Both the position numbers and the translations under genes were made by a program. The notes below the pieces were generated by a model that did not search any database, was not told where the DNA came from, and saw only the letters and a list, made by a program, of their open reading frames with translations. A stretch of DNA of 64,000 nt. Origin: Erysipelotrichaceae bacterium OPF54. Its GTDB lineage: Bacteria > Bacillota_I > Bacilli_A > Erysipelotrichales > Erysipelotrichaceae. Location: contig BQKD01000001.1 in NCBI GenBank assembly GCA_022834735.1, positions 2,333,659 to 2,397,658 of the forward strand. Direction: 5' to 3'. Shown here in pieces: positions 15,869-23,769 of the stretch; positions within the stretch are counted from its first letter, which is position 1; every line of letters begins with the position of its first letter.

Positions 15869-17332
15869 TTATTCGCTGATCTCTTCTACAACTTCCTTGT
15901 TCATTTCATCAAGTTTTGACTTCACTTCAGCAACCTTTTTCTTTGAAAGAGGATACCAGAAGATCAGGATCAGGGCAATGATCGCATAGCCGATAGCAGG
16001 AATTCCTGTCGTTACGGCGTAAATTCCATTTGTGACCGCTTCGCTCTGAACGATCGTCTGTGCACCCGTGCTTACCTGGTAGCCGATTGCTGTCAGGACA
16101 AATCCGCCAAGACCTCCGGCCAGCGCCTGTCCGATCTTGCGCGAGAACGAGTATACGCCATAGATCGTTCCGCCGTCGCATGAACCGGTTTCTACGGTCT
16201 GGTAGTCGATGATGTCCGAAATGAACGCCCAGATCATCAGGTTAAACAGTCCGGATCCAAGGTTGGCGAATACGAGGAACGCGCAGTATACCCATGCGTT
16301 CGTGATCTTTGCGAAGAACAGGATCGCGTAAATGGCAGCTGAGAACAGCAGTCCGGCAGCCGAAGCTTCCTTCTTGCCGAATTTCACGGTGATCCAGCCC
16401 GAGAACGGGGCAAGGATCAGGGTGCAGCCTGTACCAAGCAGTCCGGCAACCGACATCGCGCCGATATTTTTAAAGTAATCCATGTACAGATACATGTTCA
16501 TGGACTGGGTCATGAGCATGGCAAGCAGCAGTACGATCGCTGCCACGATGATCGATACAAGAGCGCGGTTTGTTACGAGCGCTTTGACGAGCTCTTTTGC
16601 AGTCAGCTGTTTCTGGTTCGTATTATCCACGACGATCCGTTCTACCGACCACTTGTAGCAGATCGTGTAGCAGATGAGCGCCAGTACCGCAAAGATGCAC
16701 GCCACCATGAATACGCGGTTTCCCTGAAGAACCTGGTTTCCAGCCGCATCGGTCGTGTAGATGAACAGCGGCGTAACGGATCCGACGATCATTCCTGCCA
16801 GAGCGGCTCCGATCGAGCGGAACGTGGAAAGCATCGTGCGCTCTGCCGGCTTGTCGGTGATCGCCGATGCCATGGAACCGTAAGGGATGTTGATTCCTGT
16901 GTAGCAGAAGCTTCCCCACAAAATGTAAGTGACGAAAATATAAATGACACGAACGGCGTACGGCAGGTTGGCCACCCATGGCACGAACATGAGCACGCCC
17001 GAAGCGATGACCGGAAGCGTCATACGTTTGATCCAAGGGCGGTAGCGTCCTTCTTTTGTCGGTTTGCTGTTGTCGACAAGACGTCCCATCCCGATATCTG
17101 TGAATGCGTCAACGCAGCGGCTCACGAGGAACAGCGTACCAACCAGCGCGCCTGGAATACCTAAAACATTTGTATAGAACACCATCAGGAAGCTGCTTGC
17201 CATGATGAAGAAGAAGTCGTTTCCGAAATCTCCGCACATGTAGGCAATCTTGTCCTTTAAACCAAACGGTCTGTGTTCAGCGATCTGTTCTTCCTGACGA
17301 AGAACGCTTTTCTCTTCTGATACTTTGATCAT
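15869..17332 (-). CDS. GPH-family sugar:cation symporter, paralogue 1
   Basis: A 487-residue MFS-type transporter with about 12 membrane segments. Glycoside-pentoside-hexuronide symporter signatures are visible: KDKIAYMCGDFGNDFFFIMAS, VDAFTDIGMGRLVD, KEGRYRPWIKR and GSCDGGTIYGVYSFSRKIGQALAGG. It moves a sugar or glycoside with Na+ or H+ across the cytoplasmic membrane. It is the last of three tandem paralogues (also 17593-19041 and 19527-20969), very similar over their whole length. Each has its own promoter region; this one keeps the direct repeats but not the leader hairpin. Substrate unknown. Confidence 0.9.
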   Translation of the reverse strand: MIKVSEEKSVLRQEEQIAEHRPFGLKDKIAYMCGDFGNDFFFIMASSFLMVFYTNVLGIPGALVGTLFLVSRCVDAFTDIGMGRLVDNSKPTKEGRYRPWIKRMTLPVIASGVLMFVPWVANLPYAVRVIYIFVTYILWGSFCYTGINIPYGSMASAITDKPAERTMLSTFRSIGAALAGMIVGSVTPLFIYTTDAAGNQVLQGNRVFMVACIFAVLALICYTICYKWSVERIVVDNTNQKQLTAKELVKALVTNRALVSIIVAAIVLLLAMLMTQSMNMYLYMDYFKNIGAMSVAGLLGTGCTLILAPFSGWITVKFGKKEASAAGLLFSAAIYAILFFAKITNAWVYCAFLVFANLGSGLFNLMIWAFISDIIDYQTVETGSCDGGTIYGVYSFSRKIGQALAGGLGGFVLTAIGYQVSTGAQTIVQSEAVTNGIYAVTTGIPAIGYAIIALILIFWYPLSKKKVAEVKSKLDEMNKEVVEEISE

Positions 17333-17430
17333 TTGTATATTCTCCTTTTATGACGACACATTTTCTTTCATTTCTCTGAAAGCCCTGTCATCAAATAACA
17401 AACATACAATATCATTTGTGAATATTTTAA

Positions 17431-17467
17431 CATATTCCAAATCTTGTTTTTTAATTTGCATTTCTTG
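17431..17467 (-). promoter_or_regulatory. Direct repeats upstream of symporter 1
   Basis: On the minus strand CAAGAAATGCAAAT and CAAGATTTGGAATA are spaced 21 bases start to start. The same spacing and core occur before symporters 2 and 3. Two helical turns between direct repeats next to a -35 region is the pattern of AraC-type activators. This copy is the most diverged. Confidence 0.55.
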
Positions 17468-17499
17468 CTTATTTTAGAAGTTATAAAATAAAAGACAGT

Positions 17500-17532
17500 C
17501 CGAAAATAAAAGACAGTCCGCTGCAGACTGTC
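17500..17532 (-). terminator. Terminator after symporter 2
   Basis: GACAGTC and GACTGTC arms (17512-17532) are followed on the minus strand by TTTTATTTTC. An incomplete second copy of the GGACTGTC arm lies just beyond. Confidence 0.8.
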
Positions 17533-17592
17533 TTTCTCTATTTTACTTTCTTTTGTACTTTCTCAAAAAAGGATCTTACAGTTCACTCGCGA

Positions 17593-19041
17593 TTATTCCG
17601 CTTCGCTATTCATCGCTTCGATCTTCGATGTGATTTCTGCCAGTTTTTTCTTGGAAATCGGGTACCAGAAGATCAGGATCAGGGCAATGCAGAAGTTTCC
17701 GATCGCAGGTGCTGCCGTTGTTACGGTATAGATCGCGTTTGTAACTTCAGCCGTCTGAACGATTGCCTGTCCGCCCGTACTGATCTGATATCCGATCGCT
17801 GTCAGCATGAAACCGCCGACACCGCCAGCCAGGGCCTGACCGATCTTGCGGGAGAATGAATATACACCGTAGATCGTTCCGCCGTCGCATGAACCGGTCT
17901 TTACTGTCTGGTAGTCGATGACATCCGAGATAAATGCCCACAGCATCAGGGTGAACAGTGCCGAACCGATATTGGCAATGATGAGCAGACCGCAGTATAC
18001 CCATGCGTTCTGGATGCGTGCGAAGAGCAGGATCGAGAACATCACAGACGAGAAGAGCAGTCCGGCTGCGGACGCTTCCTTCTTACCGAATCTGGCAGCG
18101 ATCTTTCCAGCAAACGGCGCAAGAACAAGTGTTACGACTGTCTGGCTCATACCTGCCACAGACATCGCGCCGATATTCTTGAAGTAATCCATGTACAGAT
18201 ACATGTTCATCGACTGCATGAGCAGCATGGAAAGCAGAGATACGATCGCCGCTGCGACCATGGAAGTCAGGGCGCGGTTCGTGATCAAAGCAGTCACGAG
18301 CTCTTTTGCTGTCAGCGGCTTCTGGTTCGAATTGTCGATAACGATACGCTCAACCGACCACTTGTAGCAGATCGTGTAGCAGATGAGCGCAAATACCGCG
18401 AACAGGCAGGCAACCATGAATACACGATTTCCCTGAAGGATCTGATTTCCGGCCGCATCGGTCGTGTAGATGAAGAGCGGAGTCAAAGATCCAACGAACA
18501 GTCCGGCCAGTGTTGCACCGATCGAACGGGCTGTCGACAAAGCGGCACGCTCTGCCGGCTTATCCGTAATGGCAGATGCCATCGAACCGTAAGGAATATT
18601 GATTCCTGTGTAGCAGAAGCTTCCCCACAAAATGTAAGTGACGAAAATATAAACGACACGTACGGCGTATGGCAGGTTGGCTACCCACGGCACGAACATC
18701 ATGACGCCGGCAGCGACAACTGGAAGCATCATGCGTTTGATCCAAGGACGGTAGCGTCCTTCTTTTGTCGGTTTGCAGCTGTCGACAAGACGTCCCATAC
18801 CAATGTCGGTGAAGGCGTCTACGCAACGGCTCACGAGGAACAGCGTACCAACCAGCGCACCCGGAATTCCGAGGACATTCGTATAGAATACCATCAAAAA
18901 GCTGCTCGCCATGATGAAGAAGAAGTCGTTTCCGAAGTCTCCGCACATGTAGGCGATCTTGTCTTTCAGACCAAACGGTCTGTGTTCGACTGCTTCGTGC
19001 TCATGAGCAAATGCAGTCTTCTTTTCTGAAACATTAATCAT
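17593..19041 (-). CDS. GPH-family sugar:cation symporter, paralogue 2
   Basis: A 482-residue transporter nearly colinear with its two neighbours: the same N-terminal FGLKDKIAYMCGDFGNDFF, SCKPTKEGRYRPWIKR and KTGSCDGGTIYGVYSF segments, differing mainly in membrane helices 7-11 and the C-terminal tail. GGAG precedes ATG 19041. It is transcribed from its own promoter with two activator-like repeats, a cre box and a leader hairpin. Tandem copies with diverged pores suggest related but not identical substrates or conditions. Confidence 0.9.
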   Translation of the reverse strand: MINVSEKKTAFAHEHEAVEHRPFGLKDKIAYMCGDFGNDFFFIMASSFLMVFYTNVLGIPGALVGTLFLVSRCVDAFTDIGMGRLVDSCKPTKEGRYRPWIKRMMLPVVAAGVMMFVPWVANLPYAVRVVYIFVTYILWGSFCYTGINIPYGSMASAITDKPAERAALSTARSIGATLAGLFVGSLTPLFIYTTDAAGNQILQGNRVFMVACLFAVFALICYTICYKWSVERIVIDNSNQKPLTAKELVTALITNRALTSMVAAAIVSLLSMLLMQSMNMYLYMDYFKNIGAMSVAGMSQTVVTLVLAPFAGKIAARFGKKEASAAGLLFSSVMFSILLFARIQNAWVYCGLLIIANIGSALFTLMLWAFISDVIDYQTVKTGSCDGGTIYGVYSFSRKIGQALAGGVGGFMLTAIGYQISTGGQAIVQTAEVTNAIYTVTTAAPAIGNFCIALILIFWYPISKKKLAEITSKIEAMNSEAE

Positions 19042-19079
19042 GATATATCTCCTATTCTATGTTCCGGCTTCGGGTTAAT

Positions 19080-19121
19080 GCTTTCACAAAAGTACCAGCC
19101 AATGATGACTCTTGTGAAAGC
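19080..19121 (-). ncRNA. Conserved leader hairpin before symporter 2, overlapping a cre box
   Basis: In the minus-strand transcript GCTTTCACAA pairs with TTGTGAAAGC (10 bp, extendable outward to about 16 with GTTA/TAAC) around a 22-nt loop containing GTCATCA-NN-GGCTGGTA. The leader of symporter 3 (21008-21049) has the same loop core, but its stem changes at two paired positions (A-U to C-G and C-G to U-A), so pairing is preserved. The 3' arm on the plus strand also forms TGAAAGCGCTAACT (19115-19128), a 13 of 14 cre match. It could therefore be an RNA switch, a DNA operator, or both. Confidence 0.6.
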
Positions 19122-19173
19122 GCTAACTCCGCAAGCACATGCTTAAGGATATATTAAATATTCTTCTGTGAAC

Positions 19174-19207
19174 ACTGTAAATCTTGTTTTCCCTATTGCA
19201 AATCTTG
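19174..19207 (-). promoter_or_regulatory. Activator-type direct repeats before symporter 2
   Basis: Minus-strand CAAGATTTGCAAT and CAAGATTTACAGT lie exactly 21 bases apart and run into TTTACA/TTCACA as the -35, with an AT-rich -10 (TTTAATAT) 17 bases on. A cre-like TGTAAGCGTTTGAA sits upstream at 19244-19257. The layout suggests an AraC-type activator plus CcpA. Confidence 0.6.
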
Positions 19208-19413
19208 CGGCAAGAATCGTAACCTTTTATGTAAAATCTGCAATGTAAGCGTTTGAAAACAGCTTTTTTCTTAATAATTAATATTTCATAAAACAATTTA
19301 TGCAATATACAAACTTTGTGTGAAATTTCACATACATTGCTTTCCCGCTTATTTTTGCCTGTTTCAGCTGCCGTATCTTTCTTGCGCTTTATTTTGTATA
19401 AAAGAAAGAAAAA

Positions 19414-19445
19414 GATCCGGTCAAGGATTGCTCCCGGACCGGATC
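19414..19445 (-). terminator. Terminator after symporter 3
   Basis: GATCCGGTC and GACCGGATC arms flank a 14-base loop, followed on the minus strand by TTTTTCTTTC. Confidence 0.8.
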
Positions 19446-19526
19446 GATGGATGAATGATTATTGATCTTTCTTTACTTTCTTGTTTTGTCTATTGTTCTG
19501 GAGCGTATACAAATCGTTGTTATTTC

Positions 19527-20969
19527 TTATTCCGCGTTCATCGCTTCGATCTTTACCCGGATCTCAGCCAGCTTTTTCTTCGAAAGCGGATACCAGAAGA
19601 TCAGGATCATAGCGATCAGGAAGAGCCCGATCATCGGCACACCAGTCGTTACCGAGTAGATGGCATTCGTTACGGCTTCGCTCTGTACGATGGCCTGTCC
19701 GCCAGTGCTTACCTGGTAGCCGATCGCTGTCAGGGCGAAACCGCCAAGTCCGCCTGCAAGAGCCTGACCGATCTTGCGGGAGAACGAGTATACACCGTAT
19801 ACTGTACCGCCGTCGCATGAACCGGTTTTTACTGTCTGGTAGTCAATGATGTCGGATACAAATGCCCAGAGCATCATGTTGAAGATCCCTGAACCGAGGT
19901 TGGCCAGAAGGAGCGTACCGCAGTATACCCAAGGGTTCTTGATGCGTGCGAAGAACAGGAATGCGTACACGGCCGATGCCCAGATCAGACCGGCAGCCGA
20001 AGCTTCCTTCTTTCCGAATCTGGCAGCGATCTTTCCTGCAAACGGTGCGATGAGCAGCGTGCATCCTGTTCCCATCATGCCCGCTACAGACATGGCTCCT
20101 ACGTTCTTGAAGTAGTCCACATACAGATACATGTTCATCGACTGCGAAAGCATCATCGAAAGCAGGGCCAGGATGGCTGCGGCAATGATCGAAACGAGGG
20201 CACGGTTGGTAGCCAGCGCTTTGATCAGCTCTTTTGCGCCAAGCTGTTTCTGGTTCGAATTGTCGACAACGATACGTTCAACCGACCATTTGTAGCAGAT
20301 CGTGTAGCAGATGATAGCGCATACGGCGAAAATGCATGCCACCATGAATACGCGGTTTCCCTGAAGGACCTGGTTTCCGGCAGCGTCTGTCGTATAAACG
20401 AACAGCGGAGTCAGCGAACCAACGATCATACCGGCCATAGCCGCGCCGATGGAACGGGCAGTCGACAATGCGGCACGTTCCCCTGGCTTGTCAGTGATCG
20501 CAGAAGCCATGGAACCGTAAGGAATGTTGATTCCTGTGTAGCAGAAGCTTCCCCAGAGGATATAGGATACGAAGATGTATGCCACACGTACGCCGTAAGG
20601 CAGATGTGCAGCCCATGGGATGAACATGAATACGCCAGCGGCAACCACAGGGATCATCATCCGTTTGATCCAAGGACGGTAGCGTCCTTCTTTTGTCGGG
20701 GTGCTGCGGTCAACAAGACGCCCCATTCCGATGTCGGTGAAAGCGTCGATGCATCGGCTCACGAGGAACAGCGTACCTACAAGAGCTCCGGGAATTCCAA
20801 GCACTTTCGTGTAGAACACCATCAGGAAGCTGGATGCGAAGATAAAGAAGAAGTCGTTACCAAAGTCGCCGCAAAGGTAAGCGATCTTGTCTTTCAGGCC
20901 AAATGGTCTGTGTTCGACCGCCTGATGCTCATGGGCAAGGGCAGCCTTCTTTTCTGAAACATTAATCAT
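19527..20969 (-). CDS. GPH-family sugar:cation symporter, paralogue 3
   Basis: A 480-residue transporter, first of the tandem trio, with the family segments KDKIAYLCGDFGNDFFFIFAS, GRYRPWIKRMMIP and GSCDGGTVYGVYSFSRKIGQ. The start and leader (AATAGGAGATTTATT before ATG 20969) match symporter 2 almost base for base, so the pair probably arose by duplication including the whole regulatory region. About 12 membrane helices; substrate unknown. Confidence 0.9.
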   Translation of the reverse strand: MINVSEKKAALAHEHQAVEHRPFGLKDKIAYLCGDFGNDFFFIFASSFLMVFYTKVLGIPGALVGTLFLVSRCIDAFTDIGMGRLVDRSTPTKEGRYRPWIKRMMIPVVAAGVFMFIPWAAHLPYGVRVAYIFVSYILWGSFCYTGINIPYGSMASAITDKPGERAALSTARSIGAAMAGMIVGSLTPLFVYTTDAAGNQVLQGNRVFMVACIFAVCAIICYTICYKWSVERIVVDNSNQKQLGAKELIKALATNRALVSIIAAAILALLSMMLSQSMNMYLYVDYFKNVGAMSVAGMMGTGCTLLIAPFAGKIAARFGKKEASAAGLIWASAVYAFLFFARIKNPWVYCGTLLLANLGSGIFNMMLWAFVSDIIDYQTVKTGSCDGGTVYGVYSFSRKIGQALAGGLGGFALTAIGYQVSTGGQAIVQSEAVTNAIYSVTTGVPMIGLFLIAMILIFWYPLSKKKLAEIRVKIEAMNAE

Positions 20970-21007
20970 AATAAATCTCCTATTCTAAATGGTGCTGTCG
21001 GGTTAAG

Positions 21008-21049
21008 GCTTTCCTAAGCATACCAGCCTGTGATGACGTTTAGGAAAGC
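21008..21049 (-). ncRNA. Conserved leader hairpin before symporter 3, overlapping a cre-like box
   Basis: Minus-strand GCTTTCCTAA pairs with TTAGGAAAGC around a 22-nt loop with GTCATCA-NN-GGCTGGTA, matching the symporter 2 leader in loop core and stem position but with compensatory base changes. GGAAAGCGCTAACA (21043-21056, plus strand) is a 13 of 14 cre match overlapping one arm. No known riboswitch class is recognised. Confidence 0.6.
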
Positions 21050-21100
21050 GCTAACACCTGAGCACGTACTTAAGAATATCTTAAATAATGCAAGCTGAAC

Positions 21101-21134
21101 ACTGTGAATCTTGCTTTTTACATTGCAAATCTTG
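21101..21134 (-). promoter_or_regulatory. Activator-type direct repeats before symporter 3
   Basis: Minus-strand CAAGATTTGCAAT and CAAGATTCACAGT lie 21 bases apart, with the second copy merging into a TTCACA -35. A TGTAAGCGTTTCAA cre-like box is upstream at 21171-21184. Same arrangement as before symporter 2. Confidence 0.6.
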
Positions 21135-21268
21135 CGACAAGAAACGTAATGTTTTCTATTATATTTGCAATGTAAGCGTTTCAAATGCATCTTTTTTCAT
21201 GATGATTAAGCTGTAATTAAACAATTTATGCAATGTATAAACACTATGTGATATTTCACATAATGTGA

Positions 21269-21466
21269 TCAGGCCTGAGCCCGAGCGGAAAGTATCATGC
21301 AAGCATTTTGTTCGAGTACGAAAATCAAGTACCGGAAAGAAAGCCACACACTTTCCTCGGACTCGACTTCTCGATGAACGGGCTGTACAAAGACAGCGAA
21401 GGAAACGAAGCAGACTATCCTCGCTATTACAGAAAATGGGAAAAGAAAACTGTCATCACTCAATAA
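21269..21466 (+). pseudogene. TnpB (IS200/IS605-type) internal fragment
   Basis: An open frame without a start codon reads GKYHASILFEYENQ, then FLGLDFSMNGLYKDSEGN, the RuvC-I Asp region of TnpB, and YPRYYRKWEKK, before drifting to a stop at 21464-21466. The N-terminal third and everything after RuvC-I are missing. A short TnpB-like C-terminal tail is found 1.6 kb downstream (23099-23134), so the gene was probably split or deleted together with arrival of the IS110 element. Confidence 0.8.
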
Positions 21467-21471
21467 ATAGC

Positions 21472-21507
21472 GAGACCCCAGAACATGAAAATCGGGGTCT
21501 CTTTTTT
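21472..21507 (+). terminator. Terminator between the TnpB fragment and the IS110 gene
   Basis: GAGACCCC and GGGGTCTC arms with a 14-base loop are followed by TTTTTT. It would stop read-through into the IS110 left end. Confidence 0.85.
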
Positions 21508-21539
21508 GAATGTGCCGATTCGTTTATACTAAAGCCAGC

Positions 21540-21720
21540 AGAGGATCATGAACACGTGTTCCTACCCAGTAGAAATACCTTAGGTATTCAAACTGTTAAG
21601 AAAACTGTCGTGTCTGATCTTATGAACCCCTAAATATACCTACGAGGACGAAGAATAAAATATCACGGACATTTCAAATGTATCGAAACCGGTGATCAGA
21701 CTGATCCGCTGCCTATCTTT
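21540..21720 (+). ncRNA. Candidate IS110 bridge RNA in the left non-coding end
   Basis: IS110-group elements encode a bridge RNA upstream of the transposase. Here the 230-base gap holds a hairpin (21567-21595: CAGT...ATACC-TTA-GGTAT...ACTG). An 18-base loop (21601-21618) follows, closed by TAAG/CTTA. The left side of that loop contains AAGAAAACTGTC (21598-21609), identical to 21443-21454 in the disrupted TnpB sequence at the likely left insertion junction. This is what a left target guide should look like. The donor loop and exact ends are not resolved. Confidence 0.45.
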
Positions 21721-21736
21721 TTAAGGAGGTATTGCT

Positions 21737-23035
21737 ATGGCGAAAGTTAAACCGATGGATGTCACACTTCCGATCGCATGCGGTGTCGATGTCCACAAAC
21801 GTTTTATTGTCGCTGTCGTATGCGACGCATCTGATCCTCTTCATCCGGCTTATTTCAAAAAACGTTTTTCTACTTTTACCAACGATCTGATCCGTTTCGA
21901 TCACTGGCTGCTGGAACATGGCTGCCGTCATGTCTGCATGGAGTCCACAGGCAAATACTGGATTCCTGTCTTCAATGTTCTCGAATCCGATATGGAAGAA
22001 GTCCGTATCGTGAATCCCAAATGGGTGAAAGCTGTTCGGGACGAAAAAGACGATGATAAAGATGCCATGTGGATCGTCAACAAGTATCGTCATGGCGAAA
22101 CGAAGAAAAGCTTTATTCCAGACTGGACGATCCGAAAATTAAGAGAACTGACGCGTCTAAGAATAAAATATGTGCAGCAGTGCACGCAGGAGAAGAACCG
22201 TCTCATCAATTCGCTCACATGCCGGAACTATAAGCTGGATATGGTTTTCTCAAGCGTTTTTTCAAAAAGCGCACAAAAGATCATCGATCTGCTGATTGGT
22301 GAGGATCCCTATACAAAAGAAGATATTCTCTGCTGCGTCGACAGCCGATGCCGTGCTTCGCAGGAAGATATACTGGAAGCATGCAATGGTTTTGAATTTG
22401 ACGCGGTCGAAAAGAAAATCATTGCCCATACACGTCAGCATCTCCAGTTCCTTGAAGAACAGATCAGGACACTGGATGAAGAGATCGACATGCTGGCGGC
22501 CCAATATAAAAAAGAGATCGATCTTCTGATGAGCGTTCCGGGTATAGGAAGAATGTCAGCTATAAAGATCATTGCGGAAATAGGAAACAATATGGATCCG
22601 TTCTATACAGCCGACAAGCTGACACGATGGGCCGGACTTGTACCAGGACGAAATGAATCAGCTGGAAAGAAGAACAGCCGGCATATTACAAAGGGAGGGA
22701 AATATCTCAAACCGGTTCTCGTGGAGTGTGCGTGGGCAGCTATCAAGGCGCAGAATCCGTATTATCGGTACAAGTTCAACGGAATTGCAGGAAGACAAGG
22801 AAAAAAAAGGGCCATCATCGCGATTGCCAGGAAAATACTTGTCAGTATCTGGTCAATGTTGAAAGATGGCGCAGAATGGCATCCAAAAGATATGGATGAC
22901 AATGGAAGACCGCGCGAACTGAGCCTTCGCAAAGCCAAGAGAAACTTTAAAACGGTCATCCGGGATCTACTGGATCTCGGCAAGACAAAAGAAGAAATCG
23001 CAATAGATCTTGTGACTATTATAAACCAAAGTTAG
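21737..23035 (+). CDS. IS110-family transposase (DEDD recombinase)
   Basis: A 432-residue protein. The N-terminal RuvC-like domain starts PIACGVDVHKRFIVAVV (Asp), then CMESTGKYWIPVF (Glu) and VKAVRDEKDDDKDAMW (Asp pair). A coiled-coil linker (about residues 235-262) follows, and the C-terminal Transposase_20 domain LLMSVPGIGRMSAIKIIAEIG...WAGLVPGRNES carries the serine-containing end. AAGGAGG precedes ATG 21737. The gene is intact and could be active with its bridge RNA. Confidence 0.93.
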   Translation: MAKVKPMDVTLPIACGVDVHKRFIVAVVCDASDPLHPAYFKKRFSTFTNDLIRFDHWLLEHGCRHVCMESTGKYWIPVFNVLESDMEEVRIVNPKWVKAVRDEKDDDKDAMWIVNKYRHGETKKSFIPDWTIRKLRELTRLRIKYVQQCTQEKNRLINSLTCRNYKLDMVFSSVFSKSAQKIIDLLIGEDPYTKEDILCCVDSRCRASQEDILEACNGFEFDAVEKKIIAHTRQHLQFLEEQIRTLDEEIDMLAAQYKKEIDLLMSVPGIGRMSAIKIIAEIGNNMDPFYTADKLTRWAGLVPGRNESAGKKNSRHITKGGKYLKPVLVECAWAAIKAQNPYYRYKFNGIAGRQGKKRAIIAIARKILVSIWSMLKDGAEWHPKDMDDNGRPRELSLRKAKRNFKTVIRDLLDLGKTKEEIAIDLVTIINQS

Positions 23036-23098
23036 CATGATGTAACGGGGGAAAGGGGGAAGTTTAGCCAAAATAGCATTTTAGCCAAAAATGATTTA

Positions 23099-23134
23099 CA
23101 GAATAAGGAAGGCATGCGGATCGTATTGGCATAG
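23099..23134 (+). pseudogene. TnpB C-terminal remnant
   Basis: QNKEGMRIVLA followed by TAG resembles the usual C-terminal end of TnpB (…NIRNEGMRLLLA) and sits directly before an omegaRNA-like sequence. The preceding 60 bases show no convincing TnpB coding. Confidence 0.45.
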
Positions 23135-23266
23135 CCTGTGAATAAAAAAGAACCGTGGGACACACGGGGATAGCTCGCTTATGCTGTGGTCAATAGACTG
23201 CTCGAACGAGAACCGACTGTTCGCTTTTTAAGCGAAAGGAAGCCCCCACCTCTATAGGTGGGGGAG
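23135..23266 (+). ncRNA. omegaRNA-like 3' end of a TnpB element
   Basis: The sequence carries GTGGGACACACGGGG, a TTCGC/GCGAA hairpin (23220-23236) and a C-rich terminal hairpin CCCCCACC-TCTATA-GGTGGGGG (23243-23264), then AGGATGTCAC at the presumed right end. This order, and its place just after a TnpB C-terminus, match RNA guides of IS605/IS1341-type elements. Any guide would be the bases following 23267, now within the truncated TPR gene. Confidence 0.6.
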
Positions 23267-23267
23267 G

Positions 23268-23702
23268 ATGTCACCCTGGTGCGAGTTTCTTCAAGGAAAG
23301 GATCAGCAGGCAATCGAATACGCCTTGAAAGGAAAAGAAATGGGCAGCACATTCCCCGATATTTACATCGTGCTCGCTTTTTCGAATTACCGGCTGGGAC
23401 AGTTTGATCTTGCTTGCCAGTTCGCGCAGGAATTCATGAATCAGGACCGCGCCGATCAGCGTTCCGGATTCATCATGCTATTCATGAAACTGTTATTACA
23501 GGTGTTGAAGGATGAATCGGACATACTATATCTGGAGGAACAGATCCTGTCTCTATTGCCTGCCTTCCGGGCTGTCGAGATCGAGATCCCGTTCTACACG
23601 TTGCTGGCCGATCACTACAAAAAACACAAGGATCTCGTAAAAGCTCTGGAAATCCAGGATCGGCTCATTTATTATTTGGAGCATGATTTTAACCAGCACT
23701 AA
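23268..23702 (+). pseudogene. TPR-repeat protein, 5'-truncated by the TnpB element
   Basis: Up to 144 residues of helical repeats (AIEYALKGKEMG, DIYIVLAFSNYRLGQFDLACQFAQEFM, YTLLADHYKKHKDLVKALEIQDRL) resembling the end of a tetratricopeptide protein. The only ATG (23268) is formed by the element's own terminal AGGATGTCAC, with no ribosome site of its own. Coding sense thus starts exactly at the mobile-element boundary, so this is probably the remaining 3' part of a longer gene. The missing half is not in the window. Confidence 0.65.
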
Positions 23703-23732
23703 GAGCAGAGGCTATTCTTTTCTGTGCTATTC

Positions 23733-23767
23733 AAAAAAAACGACTGCTGATGTCTGATCAGCAGTCG
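23733..23767 (-). terminator. Terminator after the response regulator gene
   Basis: CGACTGCTGAT and ATCAGCAGTCG arms are followed by eight T on the minus strand, just past the stop of the gene at 23770. Confidence 0.85.
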
Positions 23768-23769
23768 TG

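Noticed and set aside
21265-21633. 122-codon frame overlapping the TnpB fragment
   Set aside because: The neighbouring frame clearly encodes TnpB residues; this one crosses a terminator and has no coding character.
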